From: Aquimarina sp. MAR_2010_214
GTDB lineage: Bacteria; Bacteroidota; Bacteroidia; Flavobacteriales; Flavobacteriaceae
Length of the DNA stretch: 64,000 bases
Direction: 5' to 3'
Assembly (NCBI RefSeq): GCF_002846555.1
Contig: NZ_PJMS01000001.1
Span: forward strand, 248,001 to 312,000
Below the pieces are notes generated by a model that did not search any database, had not been told where the DNA came from, and was given only the letters and a program-made list of their open reading frames with translations. How positions within the stretch are numbered: the stretch's first letter is position 1; each line of letters starts with the position of its first letter. Positions 34,319 to 42,619 of the stretch are shown piece after piece. The position numbers and the translations under genes were made by a program.

Positions 34319-34657
34319 AATATTTAATTTTTTTAAGATTTAACATGGGGATTGCCGTCTGGTTTTACACCAGGGATTTGGGATAGCAATCAAATAGTGA
34401 GGGAATTTTCCCTTGTTTTTTTCGGAAAGTTGAAATCCGACGCGGTAGTGTTTAGCCACTTTCCTTTTGAGCTTTTACCATCGCACTACGGATTTCCGTA
34501 ACAACTAAATCAATACATTTACTATGTTAGCAAAATGAAACTGGAACTAATTGTTGAAGCGAATTTATATAGACCCCAAGTCTATTCCTGTAAACAATTC
34601 CAAGGATTCCAAAGATTCCATTGAAATCCTAAAGATTCCTTAATAACCCAAATACCT
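34319..34657. other. divergent intergenic region upstream of the small lipoprotein and the 182-residue protein
   Basis: About 340 bp. It holds the perfect TACGG-N4-CCGTA palindrome at 34487-34500 and, at 34597-34640, four tandem imperfect copies of a short unit (aaGGATTCC, aaAGATTCC, tgAAATCC, aaAGATTCC). No RNA gene or ORF is visible. Confidence 0.5.
34487..34500. promoter_or_regulatory. TACGG-N4-CCGTA palindrome (site 3)
   Basis: TACGGA-TT-TCCGTA, a perfect 14-bp palindrome between the small lipoprotein/kinase/regulator genes (-) and the 182-residue gene (+). It is the best placed of the set to act as an operator for the two-component regulator; this is inference. Confidence 0.55.
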
Positions 34658-35206
34658 ATGAAGACAAAAACAAGTAAGACCTACATGAATGCAATCTTAG
34701 AAAAGTACAAACAAGAAAAAGGCGGTGAGATGAGTAGCTACCTTCTCGAACCTACCCGCAAACAAATTAAAGAAGCTTGCCTATGGTTATTTAATCGTAG
34801 AAAAGGAAAGTATGATGAAGGTATTTTAAATCGTTTTTTTCAATTTGAAGAAGGAGAAAATAAATCATATGCTATTGATCGTATTAATGGCGATAAATTT
34901 AAACCTATCATCAATTTTTTAACAGGAGAAACAAAATCAACCACGCCCGCGAACTTAGAATTGATTGCCTGGCTTATTGATTTTAAACAGCGTCCGTTAT
35001 CTATTTATTTAAAATCAAATACAGAAAATGAAGAGACATTACTTAAATCATTTCAAAAAAATGAAAATGCCTACTATCTTAAGAATGAAAATCAGGTCGT
35101 AGATATTATTCCTGAGACCAAAGTGATTGAAAAAACAGATAAGAGTATTACAATTATCTCTCAGATCAATCCTACTCTTAGGATTACAACTATCGTATCT
35201 TTATAA
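34658..35206 (+). CDS. hypothetical protein of 182 residues
   Basis: I do not recognise a family. The protein is hydrophilic with no signal peptide or membrane segment. Residues 20-60 are predominantly helical with basic patches (EPTRKQIKEACLWLFNRRKGKYDEGILNRFFQF spread over 27-59), a central part includes DRINGDKFKPIINFLTGET, followed by LELIAWLIDFKQRPLSIYL, and the C-terminus is beta-rich (KSITIISQINPTLRITTIVSL). The middle helices could be a DNA-binding or adaptor domain, but no signature is clear. It stands alone, transcribed away from the two-component genes. Confidence 0.65.
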   Translation: MKTKTSKTYMNAILEKYKQEKGGEMSSYLLEPTRKQIKEACLWLFNRRKGKYDEGILNRFFQFEEGENKSYAIDRINGDKFKPIINFLTGETKSTTPANLELIAWLIDFKQRPLSIYLKSNTENEETLLKSFQKNENAYYLKNENQVVDIIPETKVIEKTDKSITIISQINPTLRITTIVSL

Positions 35207-35233
35207 TAGGATACAAAAATCATTAAACTTGTG

Positions 35234-35248
35234 CTGAATCAAGTTCAG
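35234..35248. repeat. short TCAAG-loop palindrome
   Basis: CTGAA (35234-35238), loop TCAAG, TTCAG (35244-35248). The sequence around the loop is the same as in the larger palindrome at 35404-35450. Confidence 0.5.
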
Positions 35249-35403
35249 TATAAGTCCAACAATTCAACAATAACCAGTGTAGTCATAGCGTGTCTGTCAA
35301 AATGTAATTGGAAAAACATGATTTATAATCATTGACAAGGCCCAGACTAGCATTTTTTAACAGAGTTTATTCAAGGAATAGGATAAACTCAACCCTAAGT
35401 ATA

Positions 35404-35450
35404 AGACCTCATAGGAATACTGAATCAAGTTCAGTATTCCTATGAGGTCT
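35404..35450. terminator. 21-bp perfect hairpin with TCAAG loop, terminator-like
   Basis: Arms 35404-35424 and 35430-35450 are fully complementary (21 bp) around TCAAG, followed by TTTT on the plus strand. It is 200 bp after the 182-residue gene. It may be both a terminator and a member of a dispersed palindrome family. Confidence 0.6.
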
Positions 35451-35597
35451 TTTTAATGATAAACATCCGTTATTCTTTGTCATCCTGAACACTTCTACAA
35501 ATTCAACACAGATACTGTCGAAATACTTAAACAGATAGACATATACTTAAAGTTAAAAAACTGTTGACCAATATACCGGGAAAATAAAATTTCGCTG

Positions 35598-35605
35598 TAT
35601 CTTTG
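35598..35605 (+). promoter_or_regulatory. -7 element of the moeA promoter
   Basis: TATCTTTG is a perfect TAnnTTTG match 21 bp before the moeA start codon. The next gene's promoter region (36962-36969) has the same eight bases, 19 bp before its start. Confidence 0.6.
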
Positions 35606-35626
35606 TGTACATAACGAAATTACTTT

Positions 35627-36802
35627 ATGATAGCTGTAGAAAAAGCCCTGGAACTCATCAATAATAACATCAAAAAAACAGATGTTATCACTACAACATC
35701 TATATCAAAAGCATTGGGATATGTACTGGCAAAAGATGTTATGTCTCCTATCAATATGCCCCCTTTTAGACAATCTGCAATGGATGGATATGCTTTGGGA
35801 TCTACCGAAGAGAGAAAATTTGACCTCATCGGCGAAGTAAAAGCCGGGGATGATACTGATCCTAATCTCGAACAAGGTAAAGCGATTAGAATTTTTACGG
35901 GCGCCCCTGTGCCATCAGGAGCAAAGGCTGTTATCATGCAAGAAAAAATAGAAATACATGATAATCAGGTAGTATTACAAGAAGTTGTATCACCTAATGC
36001 TAATATTCGTCCTCTTGGTGAGCAAATAAAGAAAGAAGATGTTGCACTCTCTGAAGGAACTACAATCACTGCTGCCGGTATAGGATATCTTGCATCTTTG
36101 GGAATCACCCATGTAAATGTGTATCAAAAACCCGCTGTAGCAATCATCGCTACAGGAAATGAATTAGTACCACCAGGGCAAACCCTTAAATATGGACAAA
36201 TCTATGAGAGTAATTCTATCATGTTATCAATGGCTCTTAATAAAATAGGTTGTACTGATATTTCTTATTTTAAAGTAGAAGACGAATATGACATCACCCT
36301 TTCTCTTTTAGAAAATACAATAGCACATTATGATGTCGTTTTAATTTCTGGCGGAATATCTGTTGGAGATTACGATTTTGTAGGTAAGGCATTAAGAGCA
36401 TTAGATGTAGAAGAGGTTTTTTATAAAGTAAAGCAAAAACCAGGAAAGCCACTCTACTTCGCCAAAAAACAAGGCACAACCATATTTGCATTACCCGGTA
36501 ACCCTGCTTCTTCACTAAGTTGTTTCTATATCTATGTACTGCCTGCATTGCTTAAAATATCAGGATATGAAGACTACAGTTTAAGACGAACTACTGCTAT
36601 TTCTAATCTCAAATATGTAAAAAAAGGCCAAAGAGCTGAGTTTTTAAAAGCATATACTGAAGAGGAAAAAGTAACTATCCTAGATGGGCAGGCATCTTCT
36701 ATGTTACGATCTTTTGCTCTGGCCAATGCTCTGGTTTATCTTCCCGAAGATGTAACAGAAGTTAATATTGGTGATATGGTACAAGTAATTAATTTGCCAT
36801 AG
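35627..36802 (+). CDS. moeA: molybdopterin molybdotransferase MoeA
   Basis: 391 residues. Conserved MoeA segments are NMPPFRQSAMDGYAL near residue 45, the domain-II region, and the MoCF-binding core GNELVPPGQTLKYGQIYESNSIML near 180-203, ISGGISVGDYDFV near 240 and KPGKPLYF...ALPGNPASSLSCFYIY near 275-305. MoeA inserts molybdate into adenylylated molybdopterin in the cytoplasm, the last common step of Mo-cofactor synthesis. It is the first gene of a cofactor cluster continuing to moaA at 41660, but a palindromic hairpin (36828-36870) and a separate promoter divide it from the modE-like gene. Confidence 0.95.
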   Translation: MIAVEKALELINNNIKKTDVITTTSISKALGYVLAKDVMSPINMPPFRQSAMDGYALGSTEERKFDLIGEVKAGDDTDPNLEQGKAIRIFTGAPVPSGAKAVIMQEKIEIHDNQVVLQEVVSPNANIRPLGEQIKKEDVALSEGTTITAAGIGYLASLGITHVNVYQKPAVAIIATGNELVPPGQTLKYGQIYESNSIMLSMALNKIGCTDISYFKVEDEYDITLSLLENTIAHYDVVLISGGISVGDYDFVGKALRALDVEEVFYKVKQKPGKPLYFAKKQGTTIFALPGNPASSLSCFYIYVLPALLKISGYEDYSLRRTTAISNLKYVKKGQRAEFLKAYTEEEKVTILDGQASSMLRSFALANALVYLPEDVTEVNIGDMVQVINLP

Positions 36803-36827
36803 AGTTGGTGAGCATATAAGATTTTTA

Positions 36828-36870
36828 AGACCGGATCTCACAGGTTTTAAAAACTTGTGAGATCCGGTCT
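36828..36870. terminator. 15-bp hairpin after moeA
   Basis: Arms 36828-36842 and 36856-36870 (agaccggatctcaca / tgtgagatccggtct) are fully complementary with a 13-nt loop. No clear T-run follows on the plus strand, so it may be a repeat-type palindrome rather than a simple terminator. Confidence 0.5.
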
Positions 36871-36961
36871 GGATTATTTGTTTTGTAGTATTGAACTCGT
36901 TTAAACTTTTTTAATTGTATTAAAATCTTCCAAAAGAAAAACATCTCTAAAAAAATCGTTG

Positions 36962-36969
36962 TATCTTTG
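36962..36969 (+). promoter_or_regulatory. -7 element before the modE-like gene
   Basis: TATCTTTG, a perfect TAnnTTTG match, 19 bp before the ATG at 36989. It would drive modE-like, mobA, moaD, moeB, moaE and the following genes. Confidence 0.55.
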
Positions 36970-36988
36970 AAAACCTAACGGTTTTAAT

Positions 36989-37324
36989 ATGGATTACATA
37001 ATAAAGAGTAGAATTTGGATAGAATCTGAGCATGGTGTTTTTCTGGGTGAGGGAAGAGTAAAATTATTAAAAGCAATCGCACAAACAGGCTCATTAAGCA
37101 AAGCAGCCAGTGCTTTAGAAATGTCATATAAAAAGGCTTGGAACTTATTAGATAGTATGAACAAATCTACCAAAGAACCTCTGGTAATTACTTCTACCGG
37201 TGGTAAAGGTGGCGGTGGTGCTAATCTTACTCCATATGGTGAGAAAGTAATAGAAACCTTTGAGAACATTAATCAAAAATGCTGGGAATTTTTGGATAAA
37301 GAACTAAAACAAATCTCGCTATAA
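36989..37324 (+). CDS. ModE-like winged helix-turn-helix protein
   Basis: 111 residues, corresponding only to the N-terminal DNA-binding half of ModE. The LysR-type helix-turn-helix is seen in LLKAIAQTGSLSKAASALEMSYKKAWNLLDSMN at about 26-58, and the typical wing in TSTGGKGGGGANLTPYGEKV near 71-90. The molybdate-binding TOBE (Mop) domains of E. coli ModE are missing, which is common for short ModE homologues. It is the first gene of the second part of the Mo-cofactor cluster and probably regulates it. Confidence 0.88.
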   Translation: MDYIIKSRIWIESEHGVFLGEGRVKLLKAIAQTGSLSKAASALEMSYKKAWNLLDSMNKSTKEPLVITSTGGKGGGGANLTPYGEKVIETFENINQKCWEFLDKELKQISL

Positions 37325-37341
37325 TTATTTTTAAAATTCAT

Positions 37342-37926
37342 ATGAATGACCCAAAAAATATAACAGGAATTATTCTTGCCGGAGGAAAGAGTTCTCGAAT
37401 GGGAAGAGAAAAAGGATTGATTCTACTCGACGGCAAACCTTTTATTCAACATAGTATTGATGCATTACAACCGTTAGTCAATACAATAATTATCGTTAGT
37501 AGTAATTCTGATTATGACGTTTTTGGGGTGGATAGAGTTGAAGATATCATAGCCGAATCTGGGCCGTTGGCAGGGTTACATTCTGGATTAATGCACAGTA
37601 AAACAGATTATAATTTGGTCGTAAGCTGTGATGCTCCATTAATTACGACTGAATTTTTAAAAAAACTACTGTATTATAAAAAAGAAGATTATGATATCGT
37701 TCAATTTGAAGCCGAAGGAAAAAGTATTCCATTAATCGCATTATATAAAAAACGATGTGCATATCAATGCCAGAAATTACTTGCTAATGGAGAGCGACGT
37801 TTACGTAAACTCGTTTCCGCAGTAAAAACAAAAACCATTACAGTACTTGAAAAAGAACGCGTTTTGGTAACCAATATAAATACCGTTGAGGATTTAAAAA
37901 CAATTACAAATGCAATTGACTATTAA
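37342..37926 (+). CDS. mobA: molybdenum cofactor guanylyltransferase MobA
   Basis: 194 residues. The nucleotidyltransferase opening GIILAGGKSSRMGREKGLI (residues 9-27) and the metal site VVSCDAPLIT near 93 are clear. MobA adds GMP to Mo-molybdopterin to give the bis-guanylate form used by DMSO-reductase-family enzymes, or a related enzyme could add CMP. The gene overlaps moaD by 17 bp, indicating coupled translation. Confidence 0.92.
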   Translation: MNDPKNITGIILAGGKSSRMGREKGLILLDGKPFIQHSIDALQPLVNTIIIVSSNSDYDVFGVDRVEDIIAESGPLAGLHSGLMHSKTDYNLVVSCDAPLITTEFLKKLLYYKKEDYDIVQFEAEGKSIPLIALYKKRCAYQCQKLLANGERRLRKLVSAVKTKTITVLEKERVLVTNINTVEDLKTITNAIDY

Positions 37927-38146
37927 ATATTTTGGTATGTTGGCCGAGGCCACAACAATTAATGAAGAATACCTGCAAACTGAGGTTTGTTCGGTTTCTC
38001 AATTAGTAAAAAAGCTAAAAAACCAATATCCGAAATTAGATACTACTGATTTCAAAGTGGCTATTGACCAACAATTAGTTGACCAAAGTCATATTATTAA
38101 CTCAGAAGTAGAAGTAGCTTTGCTGCCGCCATTCGCTGGTGGGTAA
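37910..38146 (+). CDS. moaD: molybdopterin synthase small subunit MoaD
   Basis: 78 residues with ubiquitin-like pattern (MQLTIKYFGMLAEATTINEEYL) and the obligatory C-terminal Gly-Gly (LLPPFAGG) that is adenylylated and thiocarboxylated. With MoaE it converts precursor Z to molybdopterin. It overlaps mobA by 17 bp and is followed by moeB after 23 bp. Confidence 0.93.
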   Translation: MQLTIKYFGMLAEATTINEEYLQTEVCSVSQLVKKLKNQYPKLDTTDFKVAIDQQLVDQSHIINSEVEVALLPPFAGG

Positions 38147-38169
38147 TTTAAATATTCAAAACATAGCTA

Positions 38170-39273
38170 ATGAATTCTATTCATTCCAGATATCATAGAC
38201 AAATCATTTTGCCCGAAATCGGCACTGCTGGTCAGGAAAAACTAAACACTTCTAAAGTATTAGTTATTGGAGCAGGTGGACTAGGTTGCCCTGTATTACA
38301 ATATCTTACTGCTGCTGGTGTAGGTACAATTGGTATTGTTGATTATGATACCGTAGATATCTCCAACTTACATCGCCAGATTTTGTATGGCACTAGTTCT
38401 CTGGGAACAAATAAGGCTGTAGCAGCAAAACAGCGTCTTACAGACCTTAACTCTACACTAACTATTAATACATATACAGAAAAACTAACTCCCAAAAATG
38501 CCATATCTCTTTTTTCTGAATATGATATTATCGTTGATGGAACCGACAATTTCTCTACCCGATATCTAGTTAATGATGCCTGTATTATCACAGGTAAACC
38601 TTTGGTATATGGTGCTATTTTTAAATATGAAGGGCAAGTATCTGTATTTAATTATCAAAACGGTCCTTCTTATCGATGCTTATTCCCCGAGCCTCCAAAA
38701 GCAGGAAGTGTTCCTTCTTGTTCAGAGATAGGTGTTCTGGGAGTATTACCAGGTATTATTGGGAGTATGCAAGCCAACGAGGTTCTTAAAATCATTCTAG
38801 ATCTGGGTGATGTACTTAACGGAAAATTATTAATGTACAATTGCCTAACGACACAATTCTCATTTTTCACCATTAATCGAGTTGCGGTAGAAGTATCCAA
38901 AGTACTCCATTCTGCAAATCGTTTCGAAACTAATGATTATGACCTTTTTTGTGGTGTGAAGCAAATTTCAGAAATCACTGCCAAAGAAGCTTTTTTAGTA
39001 AAAAACGCACAATTTATAGATGTTCGTGAGCCTCATGAACAACCAAAAATTGAAAGTTTGAACCCTATTTATATCCCACTAGGTATTCTCGAACAAGAAT
39101 TAGATATCATTTCTAAAGAAAAAGAAACGATAGTCTTTTGTCAATCTGGTATTCGAAGCAAAAAAGCTTTAGAGATTTTACTTCAGAATGGATTCAAAAA
39201 TGTATCTCATATAGAAGGAGGGGCTATAGCTTTATATGAAATTATTCCAGATCTAATAGGTCTAAAAAAATAA
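38170..39273 (+). CDS. moeB: MoeB-type adenylyltransferase with C-terminal rhodanese domain
   Basis: 367 residues. ThiF/MoeB domain at about 1-245: the ATP motif VIGAGGLGCPVLQYL near 32-46, the acidic and Arg residues of DYDTVDISNLHRQILY near 60-75, and VDGTDNFSTRYLVNDAC near 120. The C-terminal rhodanese domain (about 265-367) has a plausible active Cys in TIVFCQSGIRSKKA near 322. Together they can activate the MoaD C-terminus and deliver sulfur to it, as in eukaryotic MOCS3. It lies between moaD and moaE (2-bp gap to moaE). Confidence 0.92.
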   Translation: MNSIHSRYHRQIILPEIGTAGQEKLNTSKVLVIGAGGLGCPVLQYLTAAGVGTIGIVDYDTVDISNLHRQILYGTSSLGTNKAVAAKQRLTDLNSTLTINTYTEKLTPKNAISLFSEYDIIVDGTDNFSTRYLVNDACIITGKPLVYGAIFKYEGQVSVFNYQNGPSYRCLFPEPPKAGSVPSCSEIGVLGVLPGIIGSMQANEVLKIILDLGDVLNGKLLMYNCLTTQFSFFTINRVAVEVSKVLHSANRFETNDYDLFCGVKQISEITAKEAFLVKNAQFIDVREPHEQPKIESLNPIYIPLGILEQELDIISKEKETIVFCQSGIRSKKALEILLQNGFKNVSHIEGGAIALYEIIPDLIGLKK

Positions 39274-39275
39274 CT

Positions 39276-39719
39276 ATGGAAAAAAAGAAACCAAAAAATG
39301 TATTTGTGCAAGGTGCTATTTCGTCAGAATTTATAGGAACATCTATTGCAAAACATCAAACTAAAACCAGTATAGGAGCTCATAACATTTTTTTGGGACA
39401 GGTTCGCGCAGATGAAATTGATGGCAAGACAGTTACGGCTATTGACTATACTACTTATGAGGAAATGGCGAATCAAAAATTTAACGATATACGAGAAGCC
39501 ACTTTTGAAAAATTTGACCTTACCTGTATGCATATTTATCACAGTTTAGGAACCGTAAATGCCGGGGAGATTTGTCTTTTTGTGTTTGTGTCTTCCCCAA
39601 GAAGAAAAGTAGTTTTTAAAGCCCTAGAATATGTGGTTGAAGCTATTAAAGCAGATGTTCCCGTTTTTGGAAAAGAGATTTTTGAAGATCAAACGCATCA
39701 ATGGAAACAGAATAGTTAG
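39276..39719 (+). CDS. moaE: molybdopterin synthase large subunit MoaE
   Basis: 147 residues. Conserved MoaE pattern: FLGQVRADEIDGKTVTAIDY near 48-67, IYHSLGTVNAGEICLFVFVSS near 92, then HRR-type RRKVVFKALEYVVEAIK and VPVFGKEIFEDQTHQWK at the end, with the catalytic lysine in FGKE. It is the acceptor subunit that binds precursor Z and works with MoaD. Confidence 0.93.
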   Translation: MEKKKPKNVFVQGAISSEFIGTSIAKHQTKTSIGAHNIFLGQVRADEIDGKTVTAIDYTTYEEMANQKFNDIREATFEKFDLTCMHIYHSLGTVNAGEICLFVFVSSPRRKVVFKALEYVVEAIKADVPVFGKEIFEDQTHQWKQNS

Positions 39720-39751
39720 TCCTGTTTTTGAAACTTATTATTTAAAAAAAT

Positions 39752-40663
39752 ATGGTAGACATCACTCATAAAACATCTACATTAAGAATTGCAACAGCTC
39801 AAGCAATTGTAAAGGTTAGTAAACCAGAAACCATAGAGGCTATAGAACAAGGCACCGTTCCCAAGGGGGACGTATTTGCAATGAGTAAAGCTGCAGGATT
39901 ACTTGGTGTGAAAAAAACTCCGGATTTACTGCCTGATTGCCACCCATTACCTATAGAATATACTGGAATTGAGTATACCATTGAAGGGCTAGAAATTACC
40001 GTTTTGGTTACTATAAAAACAATTTATAAAACTGGTGTAGAGGTAGAAGCAATGCACGGAGCAAGTGTTGTTGCTCTAAATATGTATGATATGCTGAAAC
40101 CTATTGATAAAGGTGTCGAAATTCATCATATCAAATTGCTCAATAAAAAAGGGGGGAAATCTGATTATAAGGATAAATTTAGAAGAGATCTTAAAGCTGC
40201 GGTTATTGTTTGTTCTGATACTATTTCTGAAGGTAAGAAAGAAGATAAAGCTGGTAAAGCCATCATCGCTAAATTAGAAAAATGCGACGTTGATATTTTA
40301 GATTATGTAATCATCCCCGATGAAACTGAAATCATACAGGAAAATGCAAAACAGTATCAACAGCAAGGAGCGGATCTCATTATTTATACCGGAGGCACCG
40401 GCCTCTCTAAACGAGATGTTACCCCAGATGCATTAAAACCACTTTTAGATCGAACCATCCCTGGTATCGAAGAGGCCGTACGTAAATATGGACAAGATCG
40501 TATGCCCTACTCTATGTTATCTAGAAGCGTAGCAGGAACAATTAAAAATACCCTTGTATTGGCATTACCAGGATCTACTAACGGAGCAAAAGAATCTATG
40601 GATGCTATTTTTCCTGAAGTACTACATGTATTTAGAATTTTAAAAGGAGCGAGACATGACTAA
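39752..40663 (+). CDS. moaCB: MoaC-MoaB fusion protein (bifunctional)
   Basis: 303 residues. The N-terminal ~145 residues are MoaC: VDITHKTSTLRIATAQA at 2-18, LLPDCHPLPIEYTG near 67, and VEVEAMHGASVVALNMYDM near 96 with the catalytic region. From about 150 to 303 is a MoaB/MogA domain: AAVIVCSDTISEGKKEDKAG, YTGGTGLSKRDVTPDALKPL and ALPGSTNGAKESMDAI. MoaC converts the MoaA product to cyclic pyranopterin monophosphate; MoaB/MogA adenylylates molybdopterin. The fusion joins an early and a late pathway step in one polypeptide. The stop overlaps moaA by 8 bp. Confidence 0.93.
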   Translation: MVDITHKTSTLRIATAQAIVKVSKPETIEAIEQGTVPKGDVFAMSKAAGLLGVKKTPDLLPDCHPLPIEYTGIEYTIEGLEITVLVTIKTIYKTGVEVEAMHGASVVALNMYDMLKPIDKGVEIHHIKLLNKKGGKSDYKDKFRRDLKAAVIVCSDTISEGKKEDKAGKAIIAKLEKCDVDILDYVIIPDETEIIQENAKQYQQQGADLIIYTGGTGLSKRDVTPDALKPLLDRTIPGIEEAVRKYGQDRMPYSMLSRSVAGTIKNTLVLALPGSTNGAKESMDAIFPEVLHVFRILKGARHD

Positions 40664-41660
40664 ATCAAACCTACTTACCGATACCTTTGGCAGAAAACAC
40701 AATTACTTGCGTATTTCACTCACAGAGCGATGTAATCTTCGATGTACTTACTGTATGCCAGCAGATGGTATTCAATTATCTCCCAAAGATCACCTTATGA
40801 CCTATGAGGAGATTTATACTATCGCCAAAGAATTTGTAAGTATGGGAGTTACCAAAATTCGATTAACAGGAGGAGAACCTTTGATACGCAAAGATGCGGC
40901 TCTTATTATAGAAAAACTCTCCTCACTTCCTGTTCAATTAACATTAACCACCAATGGTGTGATTGTAGATAAATTCATAGATCACTTCAAAAAATGTGGT
41001 ATTAAAACCCTTAATGTTAGCCTGGATTCTCTGGATACCCAAAAAAATAAAGAAATTACCCGTAGATCATACTTCGAAAAAGTATATCAGAATATCATTT
41101 TATTGGTTAAAGAAGGTTTTCAAGTAAAAGTGAATTGTGTTTTGATGAAAGATTTTAATGATAATGAAGTCATTGATTTTATTAATTTGAGTAAAAACCT
41201 ACCCGTACATGTTCGATTTATTGAGTTTATGCCCTTTGATGGAAATCAATGGAATATGAATAAACTGGTTTCTTTACAGGAGGTTCTCTCTAAAGTACAT
41301 TCTAATTTTAAAGAGGATGAGGTTATAAAACTCAAAGACGCTCCTAATGACACTACAAAAAGCTATCAAATAAAAGGGTATCAAGGCACTTTTGCTATCA
41401 TAAGCTCTGTGACTAATCCATTTTGTGATGGATGCAACAGAATACGTCTAACTGCAAACGGGCAGATTAAGAACTGTTTATTCTCTTCAAAAGAATCAGA
41501 TCTTTTGACCAGCCTAAGAGCGGGAAAACCAATAACTCCTATCATTCAAAAAGCAGTACAAACAAAATTTAAAGTACGTAACGGGATGGATACACTGGAT
41601 AAATTTAGCCGATCAGATATGCATACAAATAATCGTAGTATGATTGCTATTGGAGGCTAA
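40656..41660 (+). CDS. moaA: GTP 3',8-cyclase MoaA (radical SAM)
   Basis: 334 residues. The radical SAM cluster motif CNLRCTYC is at about 26-33, the GGEP motif LTGGEPLIRKD near 72, and the C-terminal cluster cysteines in NPFCDGCNRIRLTANGQIKNCLF near 258-280; the C-terminus ends NRSMIAIGG with the conserved Gly-Gly. MoaA starts Mo-cofactor synthesis from GTP. It overlaps the moaCB gene by 8 bp and ends the cluster. No molybdate transporter or molybdoenzyme gene is in the window. Confidence 0.95.
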   Translation: MTKSNLLTDTFGRKHNYLRISLTERCNLRCTYCMPADGIQLSPKDHLMTYEEIYTIAKEFVSMGVTKIRLTGGEPLIRKDAALIIEKLSSLPVQLTLTTNGVIVDKFIDHFKKCGIKTLNVSLDSLDTQKNKEITRRSYFEKVYQNIILLVKEGFQVKVNCVLMKDFNDNEVIDFINLSKNLPVHVRFIEFMPFDGNQWNMNKLVSLQEVLSKVHSNFKEDEVIKLKDAPNDTTKSYQIKGYQGTFAIISSVTNPFCDGCNRIRLTANGQIKNCLFSSKESDLLTSLRAGKPITPIIQKAVQTKFKVRNGMDTLDKFSRSDMHTNNRSMIAIGG

Positions 41661-41693
41661 TTTATTCTGAATAAACACAATAGATTAACATCA

Positions 41694-41736
41694 TGACGGA
41701 TATCATAGTAACTCTATGTTATCTAGTTTACTTTTA
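41694..41736 (+). promoter_or_regulatory. FNR-like box and -7 element before the USP/cls/patatin/crp genes
   Basis: The TGA-N6-TCA site TGACGGATATCA (41694-41705) has its centre 29.5 bp before the T of TACTTTTA (41729-41736), a 7/8 match to TAnnTTTG. The start codon is at 41757. The geometry equals that of six other promoters in this window. Confidence 0.75.
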
Positions 41737-41756
41737 AGAATATAAATTTTTTACAC

Positions 41757-42596
41757 ATGAAAAATATCCTTCTCCCTACTGACTTTTCAGACAATGCTCG
41801 AAACGCTATACATTATGCTCTAGAATTTTTCAAAAACGAGCTCTGTACTTTTCACCTCTTAAATGTACAAAAAGCATCTCATTATACTACAGATGATTTG
41901 ATGGCTGCCCCAGCTAATACAACAATCCACCAGTCAGTGATCAGCGATGTTAAAAAGAAGCTAAACCAAATGGTCGAAGAACTAACCGACCAGTATTCTA
42001 ACGAAAATTATACATTTAATACAATTACTGATTATGATGTTTTTACTGATGCTATACGTCAAGCCGTAAAATCAAAGAATATCGATATAATCATTATGGG
42101 AACAAATGGTGCTACAGGTGCATCAGAAGTTGTGTTTGGAAGTAATACACTTAATGTAATTCGTAAAATAGATTGCCCTTTGGTCGCAATCCCCCAAGGA
42201 TGTAAATTTAAAGTCCCAAAAACTATTTTATATGCTATAGATTACTGGGATCATTTTAATACAGAAGGTATCGAACCTTTAATGGATACTATCATAAAAC
42301 ATAAATCTTCTTTACGAGTTCTTAAAATTAAAGAGGATGATACTATTACTGTAGCCGATTTTGATGATAAAAAGCATATGAAGAAGTTTTTTAAAGAAAT
42401 AAATCATACCTTTCATTCTATTATCAATGTGCCTACTGCTTTGGCTATAAACAGTTTTGTACAAATCATGGATGTTGATATGACCGCTATGTTTATCAAA
42501 AGAGAAACATTTTTAGATCGGTTTTTTAAGGGATCTGAGACTTCTAAAATAAGTTATGGAACAAGAGTACCTCTTTTGATTATGCATAGTCAATAA
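41757..42596 (+). CDS. universal stress protein with two USP domains
   Basis: 279 residues with two tandem USP folds. Domain 1 has the start KNILLPTDFSDNARNAIHYALEF and the ATP-binding GTNGATGASEVVFGSNTLNV near 118-137 (G-x2-G-x9-G-S/T type), so nucleotide binding is plausible there. Domain 2 (about 155-279) is degenerate. It resembles the five USPs at 56.5-61 kb but stands on the plus strand before cls, patatin and crp genes. Such proteins act in stress and low-oxygen survival. An FNR-like box lies 51 bp upstream. Confidence 0.92.
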   Translation: MKNILLPTDFSDNARNAIHYALEFFKNELCTFHLLNVQKASHYTTDDLMAAPANTTIHQSVISDVKKKLNQMVEELTDQYSNENYTFNTITDYDVFTDAIRQAVKSKNIDIIIMGTNGATGASEVVFGSNTLNVIRKIDCPLVAIPQGCKFKVPKTILYAIDYWDHFNTEGIEPLMDTIIKHKSSLRVLKIKEDDTITVADFDDKKHMKKFFKEINHTFHSIINVPTALAINSFVQIMDVDMTAMFIKRETFLDRFFKGSETSKISYGTRVPLLIMHSQ

Positions 42597-42619
42597 ATCT
42601 TATAAAACTCATACAATAT

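Larger units (their letters stand above)
35207..35626. other. intergenic region with palindromic repeats and moeA promoter
   Basis: About 420 bp. It contains a short TCAAG-loop palindrome (35234-35248), a long one (35404-35450) and the perfect -7 element TATCTTTG (35598-35605) of moeA. No ORF of interest is seen. Confidence 0.6.
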
